Below are positions 44,282 through 52,891 of a DNA stretch of 64,000 nucleotides, in pieces. A model generated the notes under the pieces. That model saw only the letters and a list, made by a program, of their open reading frames with translations. It ran no database searches and was not told the origin of the DNA. This stretch comes from Emergencia sp. 1XD21-10. Its GTDB lineage: Bacteria > Bacillota > Clostridia > Peptostreptococcales > Anaerovoracaceae. A program made the position numbers and the translations under genes. Where the stretch lies: positions 1 to 64,000 of the forward strand of contig NZ_QWEQ01000022.1 of NCBI RefSeq assembly GCF_009936045.1, in the 5' to 3' direction. Position 1 is the stretch's first letter, and each line of letters begins with the position of its first letter.

Positions 44282-44854
44282 ATGGCAAAGAAACCAATTT
44301 TATTCTATTTATCTGCAGGGCACGGCGGCAGCGACCCCGGTGCCGTCAGCGGAAAGTTTGTGGAAGCAGATATGGCAAGAGTTGTGATGGCAGCATGCAG
44401 AAAGGAATTGCTGGCGCATAAGGGACGTACATATAAAGTGGCATATCCGGAAAAGGACGGTAGCGGCATGTCCCTTGCGGCACACGTTGCCGACATGGCA
44501 CGTTACAAAGCGAAAGGCTACAGAGTAGTGTCCGTTGACGGACATTTTAATGCCGGTGGCGGCGATGGTGACGAAGTCTGGGTATGGAAGGGCACCGTGA
44601 CAAAGAGTCGCCTCGGCAAGGTGCTAGCTGATCTGATTATCGCGGAACTGAAAAAGGAAGGTCAGAACACTAGAGGCGTTAAGTACACTAAAGACCTGTA
44701 CTTTCTCAAAGGCATCGGCGTGCCGGTGCTGGTGGAATACGGCTTCGTGGATAATAAGACCGACCGGAAAGGTTTTGACACGAAGAAAGAGCTAGAGGCT
44801 TACGGAAAGGCAACCGCAAGAGCACTGATTAAGTATTGGGAGAAATATCAGTAA
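44282..44854 (+). CDS. N-acetylmuramoyl-L-alanine amidase (Amidase_3), lysis enzyme
   Basis: The ATG behind GGAGGTG gives 190 residues. The zinc ligands are the histidine in LSAGHGGSDPGA, the glutamate in FVEADMARVV and the histidine in VDGHFNAGGG. The catalytic glutamate is in VLVEYGFVDNKTD. It consists of the catalytic domain only, with no wall-binding domain, as fits an enzyme that lyses the producer from inside. Confidence 0.92.
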   Translation: MAKKPILFYLSAGHGGSDPGAVSGKFVEADMARVVMAACRKELLAHKGRTYKVAYPEKDGSGMSLAAHVADMARYKAKGYRVVSVDGHFNAGGGDGDEVWVWKGTVTKSRLGKVLADLIIAELKKEGQNTRGVKYTKDLYFLKGIGVPVLVEYGFVDNKTDRKGFDTKKELEAYGKATARALIKYWEKYQ

Positions 44855-44886
44855 AAATTTTGCGAGAGAAATATTATAGTTTGTAA

Positions 44887-45012
44887 TTACTTTTTGGTTA
44901 TAAATGCAATTCCACAAGATTCGCAAATTCCAGCAACTTTACTGTTGTCAACTTTTATCGTAGTGCCATATTGTGTACGCTTTGCTGCAACTTGTAAATT
45001 TCGTTCCTGTAT
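44887..45012 (-). pseudogene. C-terminal gene fragment, zinc-ribbon-like
   Basis: The minus strand encodes QVAAKRTQYGTTIKVDNSKV followed by a short CESC-containing tail and a stop. No start or upstream part is present. The family is not recognised. The rest of the 44855-45244 gap shows no gene. Confidence 0.25.
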
Positions 45013-45244
45013 GGGGAACTAGATGAATTACTATCTAATTAAAGAACTGAAAAAATACCAGACGAAACGAGTTCTATTTTGTCACAAGATGCGGAAATAT
45101 GTGATAGAATGCGATTAAAAACTATACAAGATGTTACAAATTCGTTGTAAAATGACTCTGATTATGTTAGGATTAAGAAAATAAGCGAGGGGGTAAAATC
45201 CTCCCCTGCCTGCGGGAGATTGAAGACTTGATTGGAGGTGCAGG

Positions 45245-45736
45245 ATGCGTTTATATCATGGGAGTAATGTGGAGGTACCCGCACCTAAATTGATTCGGCA
45301 GAATCGGTTCCTGGATTTTGGTTTTGGATTTTATACTACGACGAATAGAGAACAGGCGATTGCCTTTGCGGACAAGGTATATAAGCGTAGCAGAGAAGGT
45401 AGCAGAGTTGTGAATATATATGAAATTGACGAAACTGTCGCCTTTGCGGAATGCTTTGTACTGCGTTTTGCGTTTCCTGACGAAGATTGGTTGGATTTTG
45501 TATCGGAGAACAGAGCGGGGACATATGACGGGGACAAATATGACATCATCTATGGACCTGTCGCTGACGACGACGTCTATACGACATTTACGCTTTATAG
45601 TGCCGGAGCGCTGACAAAAGAACAGGCTTTGGAGGCACTTAAAATCAAGAAATTGTACAATCAGCTGGTACTGACCTCCGAACATGCGTTAAGCTATCTG
45701 CGGTTTATCGGGACTGTGCCGGAAGAAGAACTTTGA
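45245..45736 (+). CDS. DUF3990 protein, ADP-ribosyltransferase-like fold
   Basis: The 163-residue protein opens with LYHGSNVEV and [20 protein letters not shown], then has [15 protein letters not shown]. This H...Y pattern with the GFY turn is like the NAD-binding core of PARP-type ADP-ribosyltransferases, and DUF3990 is counted with that fold. It overlaps the next gene by 4 bp or sits next to its start, depending on the start used, and heads a three-gene operon with two DUF3791 genes. A toxin or effector role is possible, but no target is known to me. Confidence 0.75.
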   Translation: MRLYHGSNVEVPAPKLIRQNRFLDFGFGFYTTTNREQAIAFADKVYKRSREGSRVVNIYEIDETVAFAECFVLRFAFPDEDWLDFVSENRAGTYDGDKYDIIYGPVADDDVYTTFTLYSAGALTKEQALEALKIKKLYNQLVLTSEHALSYLRFIGTVPEEEL

Positions 45737-45747
45737 TGGAGGCAGGA

Positions 45748-45987
45748 ATGGAAAAGAAAAAATTTGAAGCGATGCTGATACTCCTTGTTCCACAGGTGGT
45801 CGGCTTGATTGCAGAAAAGTATTGCTGCAGCGAGGTAACTGCTTCAGAGGAATTCTACAGTTCCAAAGTCTATTCTTTTTTGGAACAGGAGGATACTAAG
45901 CTGTGGCATTTTAGCCCACTGACCATATTCAATATGTTTGACGAAGAAAAACAAAGGGGAACGTTTACGTTTCCGGAGGAGGCATGA
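45748..45987 (+). CDS. DUF3791 protein, copy 1
   Basis: The ATG at 45748 behind GGAGG gives 79 residues. The family core is LIAEKYCCSEVTASEEFYSS KVYSFLEQEDTKLWHFSP, a small helical fold. DUF3791 genes are very often next to DUF3990 genes, which suggests that they are partners or antidotes. Confidence 0.75.
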   Translation: MEKKKFEAMLILLVPQVVGLIAEKYCCSEVTASEEFYSSKVYSFLEQEDTKLWHFSPLTIFNMFDEEKQRGTFTFPEEA

Positions 45988-46205
45988 CGATGAGCAGAGA
46001 AGGAGATTTTCTGATTTACTGCACGGAGCAGTATAAGTCGGCAAAAAATCTGACCGGCGCGCAGGTGGCCGAGTTATTCAGCCGATACAAGGTCTGGAAT
46101 TACATCTATTCCTGCTTTGAGGCGCTGCACACCACAGGAGAAAATTATATTATCAGAGACATCGATTTGTACATTGAAGAGAGAAAGGCGGCAACGGTAT
46201 CATAA
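45984..46205 (+). CDS. DUF3791 protein, copy 2
   Basis: The 73-residue protein (DFLIYCTEQYKSAKNLTGAQ, VAELFSRYKVWNYI, IIRDIDLYIEE) is a diverged second DUF3791 member. It overlaps copy 1 by 4 bp and ends in the operon terminator. Confidence 0.75.
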   Translation: MTMSREGDFLIYCTEQYKSAKNLTGAQVAELFSRYKVWNYIYSCFEALHTTGENYIIRDIDLYIEERKAATVS

Positions 46206-46224
46206 CGGATTGCCGCCGTTTTTT
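46187..46224 (+). terminator. Terminator of the DUF3990-DUF3791 operon
   Basis: The 8-bp arms GGCGGCAA and TTGCCGCC are followed by GTTTTTT. The 5' arm is inside the last codons of the second DUF3791 gene. Confidence 0.88.
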
Positions 46225-46431
46225 ATTTGCAGTGCGCTGCTGGCAAAGTGCTGCATTGCTCCACGTTTCGCCCTAAGCCCCATCAAAGAAAACCGTTCCA
46301 CACAGTCCCCAAAATCTTGAGGAAGATGTTACAAACCGGCGGCTACAACTCCGAAATTATCTTACGGCTTGAAAACCGCCCTATTTCTTTAAAATTTTTT
46401 AAATATTTCTCCTATACCACCAGCAAACCTA

Positions 46432-46460
46432 TTGCTAAAACGGGCTGAAAATGGTAAAAT
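46432..46460 (+). promoter_or_regulatory. Promoter of the double acyl-CoA synthetase gene
   Basis: TTGCTA, a 17-bp spacer and TAAAAT. The preceding 46225-46431 shows no gene. Confidence 0.55.
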
Positions 46461-46521
46461 ATTATATTAATGATTAAGCAAAATTTGCCTGGTCAACAGG
46501 GGAAAAGGAAGATAAACTGAT

Positions 46522-49500
46522 ATGAACAATAAAAAGTACGATGGCGTGTACTATCCGGTGAGGGAGGTCACGGATTTAAAGGACATGATAGAAAGCAGTG
46601 CAGCGCTTTTCAAAGATGTTCCTGCATATTTACAGAAAGATAAACCGGGCGGAACTTTTCAGCCGATTACCTTTGGCGAATTTAAAGAGAAAATGGATGC
46701 TCTGGGAACCAGGCTCCTTGACCTGGGACTTGGAGGCAAGAAAATCGCAGTGGTCGGTGAAAGCTGCTGGCAGTGGATTTTGACCTATTTTGCAGTGGTC
46801 TGCGGTGTCGGCGTTATCGTACCGCTGGATAAGAACCTGCCTATCGATGAGATGAAGAGTCTGGTGCAGCGCTCCGGCGCAAGCGCCCTGGTATACACTA
46901 AACGCAGCGAAAAGGCGCTGGCGCCTCTTTTTGAAGAAAAATATGATGTGGAACACTTTATTTCCATGGGGCAGAGCGAGCACAGCGAGAAGGCGCTTTC
47001 CTTGGATGAACTCATTGAAGAGGGCGAGCGGCTTCTGAAAGAGGGCATTCGCGACTACGTGGATGCTGAGATTGACAGAGAGCAGCTGGCGACCCTGATG
47101 TTTACTTCCGGTACTACCGGTATGTCCAAGGGCGTTATGCTTTCCCACAAGAATATCGTTGCCAATGTAGTCAGCATGTCCAAGTTGGTTCACGTGCCAG
47201 TTGGGACAAAGACTTTGTCCATACTGCCGATTCATCATGCTTACGAGTTCACTTGCGACATCTGTACCTGCTTCTATCAGGGTGGAACTGTTGTCATATG
47301 CGAGGGAATCAAATATATCCAGAAGAACATGAACGAAGTTCATAATCAGATTATGCTGGGCGTGCCTCTCGTCTTTGAAAAAATGTACAAAGGCATGTGG
47401 AAACAGGCTGAGAAGCAGGGCGAGGCGGATAAGCTGCGCAAGGCGATCGACCTGTCCAAGAAACTGAAACTTTACAACAATCCGAAGCTGATGAAAAAGT
47501 TGTTTAAGGCGATTCACCAGAATTTCGGCAACAATATCACCCTGCTTATTGCAGGCGGTGCAGCGATTGACCCTAAGGTTATCGAAGACTTTGAAGCCAT
47601 GGGGCTTCCGATGATTCAGGGATACGGCATGAGCGAGTGCGCACCGATTATCGCAGTAAATCAGGATAGATACAGTAAAGCCGCCTCAGTCGGAAAACCC
47701 ATGCCGGGCACGCGGGTTCGCATTGAGAACCCCGATGAAGACGGAATCGGTGAAGTGGTTTGCAAGTGTGACTCCGTTATGATGGGCTACTATGATAATC
47801 CGGAAGCGACTGCGGAAGTGCTGAAAGACGGCTGGCTTTACACCGGCGACTTGGGATATCTGGACGAGGAAGGGTTCCTCTATCTGACCGGCAGAAAAAA
47901 GACCGTCATCGTTACCAAGGGTGGCAAGAATATCTTCCCCGAGGAAGTGGAAACTGTGCTTATGGAAGATGAGCTGATACAGGAAGCGTTGGTGTACGGC
48001 AGAGAAGACGACAAAGTCGGCAACGTAATGATTACCGCCGACATCTTCCCGAACTATCCGCTTTTGAAAGAGCGTTTCGGTGAAATGAACGGAAGCGAGG
48101 TGTACCATCTCTTCAAAGATCTGGTAGATAGGATTAACAAGAAAATGCCGACGTATAAGGCAATCAAACGCATCAATATCAGAGAAACAGAATTTGATAA
48201 GACGACCACCGGAAAGATTAAGCGCTACGGTAACTTTGCAGCGGACAGCGTGCAGACAGAGCCGCAGGAAAAGCCTGGTTATGCGCAGATGAAGGATGCT
48301 GAGATGAAGAGGGCAAAGGCTTTTGTGAAAGCGATTTCTGAAAGCACGGATCCTTACGTAAGATATAAGGAGAGCCGCCCGATTACAGATATCAAGCACA
48401 TGTTTGAAACCAGCGCAGAACTTTACGGAGACAATGTCGCCTTTATGCAGAAATTTGAGAAAGACGCTCCGTATACAGCAATCACATATAAACAGGCGAT
48501 TGCCGATGTCAACGGTCTGGGAACGGCGCTGATTAACCGCGGTCTGAAAGGAAAACGCGTTGCAGTTATTGGGGAAACCTGCTATCAGTGGGAGTCTTCT
48601 TATCTGTCAGTGTTATGCGGAACTGGTGTTGTAGTGCCTCTGGATAAAGAACTTGGCGAGCAAGAACTGAAAGCACAGATTATCGATGCCGAGGTTTCCG
48701 GCGTTATCTTCGGCGGAAAATTTGCGGATATGTTCCGCGACATGAAACGCAGCGGAGAAACTGGATTAGAAATTCTGGTAAACTTTGACACAGAAGAGCA
48801 TGAAGAGGAAACTCTTTCCTGGAAGGCTTTGGTGCAGGAGGGAAAAGCGCTGGTTGCCCAGGGAGACAGACAGTTCCTGGATGCGGAAATCTACGGCGAT
48901 GAAATGAGCGTGATTCTGTATACGTCCGGAACCACGGGCATTGCCAAGGGGGTTATGCTGTCTCATTACAATCTGGCGAGCAACCTGATGAGCGCACCGA
49001 CGATTTTGAAAGTCAATCCGACTGATATTTTCTTCTCAGTGCTGCCGGTGCACCACACCTACGAGTGTACCTGCGCGTTCCTGATGCCGCTTTACAAAGG
49101 CGCCGCAATCGCGTACTGCCAGGGCTTGAAATATATCACAAAGAACCTTGAAGAGGTGAAACCGACTATGCTTCTTGGCGTGCCGGTGCTCATTGAGACT
49201 TTATATAAGAAGATTTGGAAAAATGTCAGAGCAAAAGGCAAAGAAAAGATGCTGAAACGGCTTCTGACAATGAATAGAAAGACCAAGAAGATGGGTGTGT
49301 CCATCAGCAAGCCGTTTACCAAGGAAATTCTGGAAGTATTTGGCGGTAGAATGCGTGTTATCATTTCCGGCGGCGCGGCAATCGATCCTGAGATTTTACA
49401 GTTCTTCAATGACCTGGACATTGTTTGTGTGCAGGGCTGCGGTTTGACGGAGTGCTCACCGATGACAGCGCTGAATCCGGACGTCGAAAAAGATATGCGA

Positions 49501-50082
49501 CTTGCTTCTGTGGGACATCTGCTGCCTGGCATGGAAGTCAGAATTGCAGAGCCTGACGAAGACGGCGTTGGCGAGATTTGCTACAAAGGCGATAATGTAA
49601 TGCTGGGATATTACAAGAATCCCGAAGCGACTGCAGAGGTAATGGAAGACGGGTGGCTTCATACCGGTGATCTGGGTTATGTGGATAAAGAAAACTTCAT
49701 ATATATTACAGGAAGAAAGAAAAATGTGATCATCACTAAGAACGGTAAGAATGTTTTTCCGGAAGAGCTGGAATACTATCTGAGCGCTGTACCATATATT
49801 TCAGAAAGTATGGTTTGGGGAGATGAGGTTGAAGATGGAAACGATATGACCATCGCAGCGACAGTGACTTTAGATGAAGAGGAAATCAGCGAAGCGCTGG
49901 GAGAAGCTTTTACCGAAGAGGATGCAAAGGAGTTGGTATGGGAAGCCGTTGATAAAATCAACGAGAAACTTCCGTACTATAAAAAAATCAAAAAGCTCCG
50001 CATCCGCAGAGAAGATTTTGAGAAGACCACAGGTAAAAAAATTAAACGTTTCGTCGAAGGAAACAAAAAAGGAAACAAGTAA
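46522..50082 (+). CDS. Tandem fusion of two long-chain acyl-CoA synthetase (AMP-binding) domains
   Basis: The 1186-residue protein contains two full ANL-superfamily enzymes. Unit 1 (about 1-600) has TLMFTSGTTGMSKGVML, GYGMSECAPI, YTGDLGYLDEEG and the C-terminal lysine in TTTGKIKRYG. Unit 2 (about 615-1186) has VILYTSGTTGIAKGVML, GCGLTECSPM, HTGDLGYVDKEN and TTGKKIKRF. Both therefore look catalytic. Each starts with the same VTDLKDM or ITDIKHM segment. Normal members are about 550-650 residues, so this is a duplication-fusion. It should activate fatty acids as acyl-AMP and then acyl-CoA. Confidence 0.88.
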   Translation: MNNKKYDGVYYPVREVTDLKDMIESSAALFKDVPAYLQKDKPGGTFQPITFGEFKEKMDALGTRLLDLGLGGKKIAVVGESCWQWILTYFAVVCGVGVIVPLDKNLPIDEMKSLVQRSGASALVYTKRSEKALAPLFEEKYDVEHFISMGQSEHSEKALSLDELIEEGERLLKEGIRDYVDAEIDREQLATLMFTSGTTGMSKGVMLSHKNIVANVVSMSKLVHVPVGTKTLSILPIHHAYEFTCDICTCFYQGGTVVICEGIKYIQKNMNEVHNQIMLGVPLVFEKMYKGMWKQAEKQGEADKLRKAIDLSKKLKLYNNPKLMKKLFKAIHQNFGNNITLLIAGGAAIDPKVIEDFEAMGLPMIQGYGMSECAPIIAVNQDRYSKAASVGKPMPGTRVRIENPDEDGIGEVVCKCDSVMMGYYDNPEATAEVLKDGWLYTGDLGYLDEEGFLYLTGRKKTVIVTKGGKNIFPEEVETVLMEDELIQEALVYGREDDKVGNVMITADIFPNYPLLKERFGEMNGSEVYHLFKDLVDRINKKMPTYKAIKRINIRETEFDKTTTGKIKRYGNFAADSVQTEPQEKPGYAQMKDAEMKRAKAFVKAISESTDPYVRYKESRPITDIKHMFETSAELYGDNVAFMQKFEKDAPYTAITYKQAIADVNGLGTALINRGLKGKRVAVIGETCYQWESSYLSVLCGTGVVVPLDKELGEQELKAQIIDAEVSGVIFGGKFADMFRDMKRSGETGLEILVNFDTEEHEEETLSWKALVQEGKALVAQGDRQFLDAEIYGDEMSVILYTSGTTGIAKGVMLSHYNLASNLMSAPTILKVNPTDIFFSVLPVHHTYECTCAFLMPLYKGAAIAYCQGLKYITKNLEEVKPTMLLGVPVLIETLYKKIWKNVRAKGKEKMLKRLLTMNRKTKKMGVSISKPFTKEILEVFGGRMRVIISGGAAIDPEILQFFNDLDIVCVQGCGLTECSPMTALNPDVEKDMRLASVGHLLPGMEVRIAEPDEDGVGEICYKGDNVMLGYYKNPEATAEVMEDGWLHTGDLGYVDKENFIYITGRKKNVIITKNGKNVFPEELEYYLSAVPYISESMVWGDEVEDGNDMTIAATVTLDEEEISEALGEAFTEEDAKELVWEAVDKINEKLPYYKKIKKLRIRREDFEKTTGKKIKRFVEGNKKGNK

Positions 50083-50094
50083 AGGGCGAAAACA

Positions 50095-50123
50095 TTGACA
50101 AATGCACAATTTTAGAGTATAAT
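50095..50123 (+). promoter_or_regulatory. Promoter of greA-lysS
   Basis: Consensus TTGACA, a 17-bp spacer and TATAAT. Confidence 0.9.
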
Positions 50124-50160
50124 ACTCGGACTATGGCATTGCTGAAAGGAGAATTAGAAT

Positions 50161-50640
50161 ATGTCAGAAGAAATACTTCTAACCCAGGAGGGTTATGATA
50201 AATTAGAGGCCGAAAGAGACATGCTGGTATCCGTTAGAAGAAAAGAAGTTTCCGAAAGATTGAAGGAAGCGATTTCTTACGGAGACCTTTCCGAAAACGC
50301 AGAATACGATGCCGCTAAAAATGAGCAGGCTGAACTGGAAGAGAGAATCCACAAACTGGAAACCATGATGAGAAATGCAAAGATTATCAACGAAGATGAA
50401 GTTTCCGGCGATCACGTAAACGTAGGTTTGACTGTAAGAGTAGTAGAGACACAGACCGGTGAGGAGCAGTCCTTTGTTATCGTAGGATCTACAGAAGCAG
50501 ACCCGTTTGCAGAGCCTGCCAGAATTTCCAACGAATCACTTGTAGGTCAGGGACTCCTCGGAAAAGGAATTGGCGAGGTTGCCGAAATCGTAGTTCCGGA
50601 TGGGGTGCTGCACTACAGAATTGAAGAAATAACTAAATAG
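50161..50640 (+). CDS. greA: Transcription elongation factor GreA
   Basis: The 159-residue protein has the N-terminal coiled coil with the acidic tip (GDLSENAEYDAAKNEQAELE) and the C-terminal FKBP-like domain. It rescues backtracked RNA polymerase by stimulating transcript cleavage. It is 17 bp upstream of lysS, a common Firmicute arrangement. Confidence 0.97.
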   Translation: MSEEILLTQEGYDKLEAERDMLVSVRRKEVSERLKEAISYGDLSENAEYDAAKNEQAELEERIHKLETMMRNAKIINEDEVSGDHVNVGLTVRVVETQTGEEQSFVIVGSTEADPFAEPARISNESLVGQGLLGKGIGEVAEIVVPDGVLHYRIEEITK

Positions 50641-50657
50641 TATAAAGGATGATAGAT

Positions 50658-52208
50658 ATGAGTACACAAGATAACAACATGAATGTAAATCCGGAAGTTG
50701 AGGAACTTTCGGAAGAAAATCTGAATGAGCAGAGATTGATCAGAAGAGAAAAGCTGAAGAAACTGCAGGAAGCTGGCAGAAATCCTTTTGTCAACGAAAC
50801 ATGGGATGTGACTGCCCATAGCATGGACATCAAAGATAACTTTGACGCCATGGAGGATCAGGAAGTGTCCTGCGCCGGAAGAATCATGGCGTTCAGAAGA
50901 ATGGGCAAGATGGCTTTTGTCGACATTCAGGATAAGCAGGGCAGAATCCAGTGCGTAGTCAAGAGAGACGACATCGGCACAGATGAATACACCTGGTTTA
51001 AGACTTATGATATCGGTGATATCATCGGTGTAGAAGGAACTATTTTTAAGACAAAAGCAGGGGAAATTTCCATTCAGGTAAAGAGACTGGTACTTTTATC
51101 CAAGTCATTGCAGGTGCTGCCAAACAAGTGGCATGGTTTGAAGGATACGGATATCCGCTACAGACAGAGATATGTGGACTTAATCGTAAATCCTGATGTC
51201 AGAGAGACTTTCTATAAGAGAGCAAAGATTATCCATGAGATCAAGAGAGTACTGGAAGAGGATTACAACTTCCTGGAAGTGGATACACCGATTCTGACTA
51301 CCATTGCAGGCGGCGCCAACGCAAGACCGTTCAATACCCATCACAATACTTTGGACATCGACATGAAACTGCGTATTTCCAATGAGCTCTATCTGAAACG
51401 TCTCATCGTAGGCGGTCTGGATCGAGTTTATGAAATGGGCAAGATGTTCAGAAATGAGGGCATGGACAGAAATCACAGTCCTGAGTATACTTCCATGGAA
51501 TGCTATATGGCGTATGGCAACATGGAAAGCATGATGGACGTGACGGAGCAGGTGATTTACAAGGCAGCCATGGCGGTCAACGGAACACCAGTCATCACTT
51601 ATCAGGGGAAAGATTTTGATGTGACTCCGCCTTGGAGAAGACTGGATATGACCGATGCCGTAAAGGAAATTACCGGCGTAGATTTCCACAAGATTGACTC
51701 TGACGAAGATGCGAGAGCCGCCGCTATCGCCTATGGCATGGATGCTGATGAAGTGAAGGAAATGACACGCGGCAAGATTATTGCTGAGATGTTTGAAGAA
51801 TACTGCGAAGATGTTCCGGGCTATCTGGACGGACCAGTCTTTGTTGTGGGACATCCTGTAGAGATTTCGCCGCTGGCAAAGAGAGACCCGAAAGATCCGA
51901 GGATCACCAGAAGATTCGAAGGCTACATCAATGGATGGGAAGTCTGCAATGCGTTCTCCGAGCTGAACGATCCAATCGACCAGTTCGAAAGATTTACCGA
52001 ACAGCAGGCACAGCTTGATTCCGGTGAAGATGATGAAGCACATCCGATGGATATGGACTTTGTCAATGCGCTGGAAGTAGGTCTTCCACCGACAGGCGGA
52101 CTTGGAATTGGAATCGACAGAGTGGTTATTTTAATCACAGATTCTCCGAGCATTAGAGATATCATCCTGTTCCCGACGATGAAGTCCTTACCGAACGAAA
52201 AAGGCTAA
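50658..52208 (+). CDS. lysS: Lysyl-tRNA synthetase, class II
   Basis: I use the ATG at 50658, 8 nt behind AAAGGA, giving 516 residues. The N-terminal OB-fold (CAGRIMAFRRMGKMAFVDIQ) binds the anticodon. The catalytic domain has class II motif 2 (FRNEGMDRNHSPEYTSME) and motif 3 (GLGIGIDRVVI). It charges tRNA-Lys. Confidence 0.97.
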   Translation: MSTQDNNMNVNPEVEELSEENLNEQRLIRREKLKKLQEAGRNPFVNETWDVTAHSMDIKDNFDAMEDQEVSCAGRIMAFRRMGKMAFVDIQDKQGRIQCVVKRDDIGTDEYTWFKTYDIGDIIGVEGTIFKTKAGEISIQVKRLVLLSKSLQVLPNKWHGLKDTDIRYRQRYVDLIVNPDVRETFYKRAKIIHEIKRVLEEDYNFLEVDTPILTTIAGGANARPFNTHHNTLDIDMKLRISNELYLKRLIVGGLDRVYEMGKMFRNEGMDRNHSPEYTSMECYMAYGNMESMMDVTEQVIYKAAMAVNGTPVITYQGKDFDVTPPWRRLDMTDAVKEITGVDFHKIDSDEDARAAAIAYGMDADEVKEMTRGKIIAEMFEEYCEDVPGYLDGPVFVVGHPVEISPLAKRDPKDPRITRRFEGYINGWEVCNAFSELNDPIDQFERFTEQQAQLDSGEDDEAHPMDMDFVNALEVGLPPTGGLGIGIDRVVILITDSPSIRDIILFPTMKSLPNEKG

Positions 52209-52263
52209 AAAGTCCCTATTTATGTGGGTTTGCGGACTTTGAAAAACGCCGAAAAATACATCT

Positions 52264-52281
52264 TTACATCAAACTTACATC
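52264..52281. promoter_or_regulatory. Paired TTACATC repeats after lysS
   Basis: TTACATCAAAC is followed 11 bp later by TTACATCAAA. A weak promoter (TTGTGC, 18 bp, TAATTT) follows, and then a terminator at 52334. Confidence 0.35.
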
Positions 52282-52333
52282 AAATGGTGCGTAGACTTGT
52301 GCAGAGATGAAAAAATCGCATAATTTTGTATTT

Positions 52334-52371
52334 AAGACCTTGAGAGGACAACACCTTTCAAGGTCTTTTTT
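52334..52371 (+). terminator. Terminator downstream of lysS
   Basis: The 10-bp arms AAGACCTTGA and TCAAGGTCTT are followed by a T run. Confidence 0.9.
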
Positions 52372-52461
52372 GCGTTGTGCGGTGTATCCGGTCGCAAACT
52401 TCAAGTTTTCTTTGATTTCCAATACAATGTAATTGCAAGGGAAATACAGGAGGGAAAGCCT

Positions 52462-52824
52462 ATGAATAAACAGACATATATAACAGAGGAAGAAAGGGAA
52501 AAATGCAGAAAGGTTGCCAATGCCTTTTTGGAAATCTATCAGGAAGATGATGTGCTGGTGGTGGACGCCGGAAGGTTCGGGTTTGTGAAATTGCAGAATT
52601 ATATGCCAAACGAGGGATTTGACAGTGTCACGACTTATACGGACAGCAGGGATATGTTGGAGGACTTATGGCAGGATTGGCTGATTACACAGCTTTTTGC
52701 TCTTTCAAAAGGAACGCCGATGGAAGATTTTACGCAGGAGGAGTTATTAAAGATATTGCCGACGAAAAAGCAGAAGGAATTTGCTTATAAAAAGATTTGC
52801 TTTATGAATAAAGCCGCAATTTGA
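52462..52824 (+). CDS. Hypothetical protein
   Basis: The ATG behind GGAGGG gives 120 residues. It is acidic, soluble and unrecognised (EEEREKCRKVANAFLEIYQE; DVLVVDAGRFGFVKLQNYMP). It is the last chromosomal gene before the mobile-element DNA and has its own terminator. Confidence 0.65.
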   Translation: MNKQTYITEEEREKCRKVANAFLEIYQEDDVLVVDAGRFGFVKLQNYMPNEGFDSVTTYTDSRDMLEDLWQDWLITQLFALSKGTPMEDFTQEELLKILPTKKQKEFAYKKICFMNKAAI

Positions 52825-52853
52825 AATGGTTTTTAATATGTGGATAGCAATGT

Positions 52854-52890
52854 TTCCCTGAGATAAAGAAGCTTCTCAGGGGAATTTTTT
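52854..52890 (+). terminator. Terminator marking the edge of the mobile element
   Basis: The arms CCCTGAGA and TCTCAGGG are followed by six T. The truncated CHAP-type gene starts within the next 2 bp. Confidence 0.85.
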
Positions 52891-52891
52891 G

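Larger units (their letters stand above)
27261..44854. other. Contractile phage-tail-like bacteriocin locus (R-type tailocin, PBSX/diffocin-like)
   Basis: The locus holds a regulatory block, sheath, tube, tail chaperone with frameshift, tape measure, LysM and XkdQ-like baseplate proteins, DUF2577, DUF2634, baseplate J, DUF2313, fibre, receptor-binding candidate, holin and amidase. There is no terminase, portal, capsid, head-joining or integrase gene. Chromosomal genes flank it on both sides. This gene set and order is that of PBSX-type tails and clostridial diffocins. Confidence 0.85.

Noticed and set aside
27261-44854. Intact prophage
   Set aside because: No terminase, portal, capsid, head maturation, replication or integrase genes lie in or next to the tail genes, and chromosomal genes flank it on both sides.
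46440-46456. Fourth copy of the XRE operator before the acyl-CoA synthetase gene
   Set aside because: CGGGCTGAAAATGG resembles the operator only in part and lacks the ATC start and the GTGG spacing. It is also 23 kb from the regulators.
46630-49961. Long minus-strand frames opposite the acyl-CoA synthetase gene
   Set aside because: They are antisense to a conserved coding frame, lack ribosome binding sites, and show no protein-like motifs.
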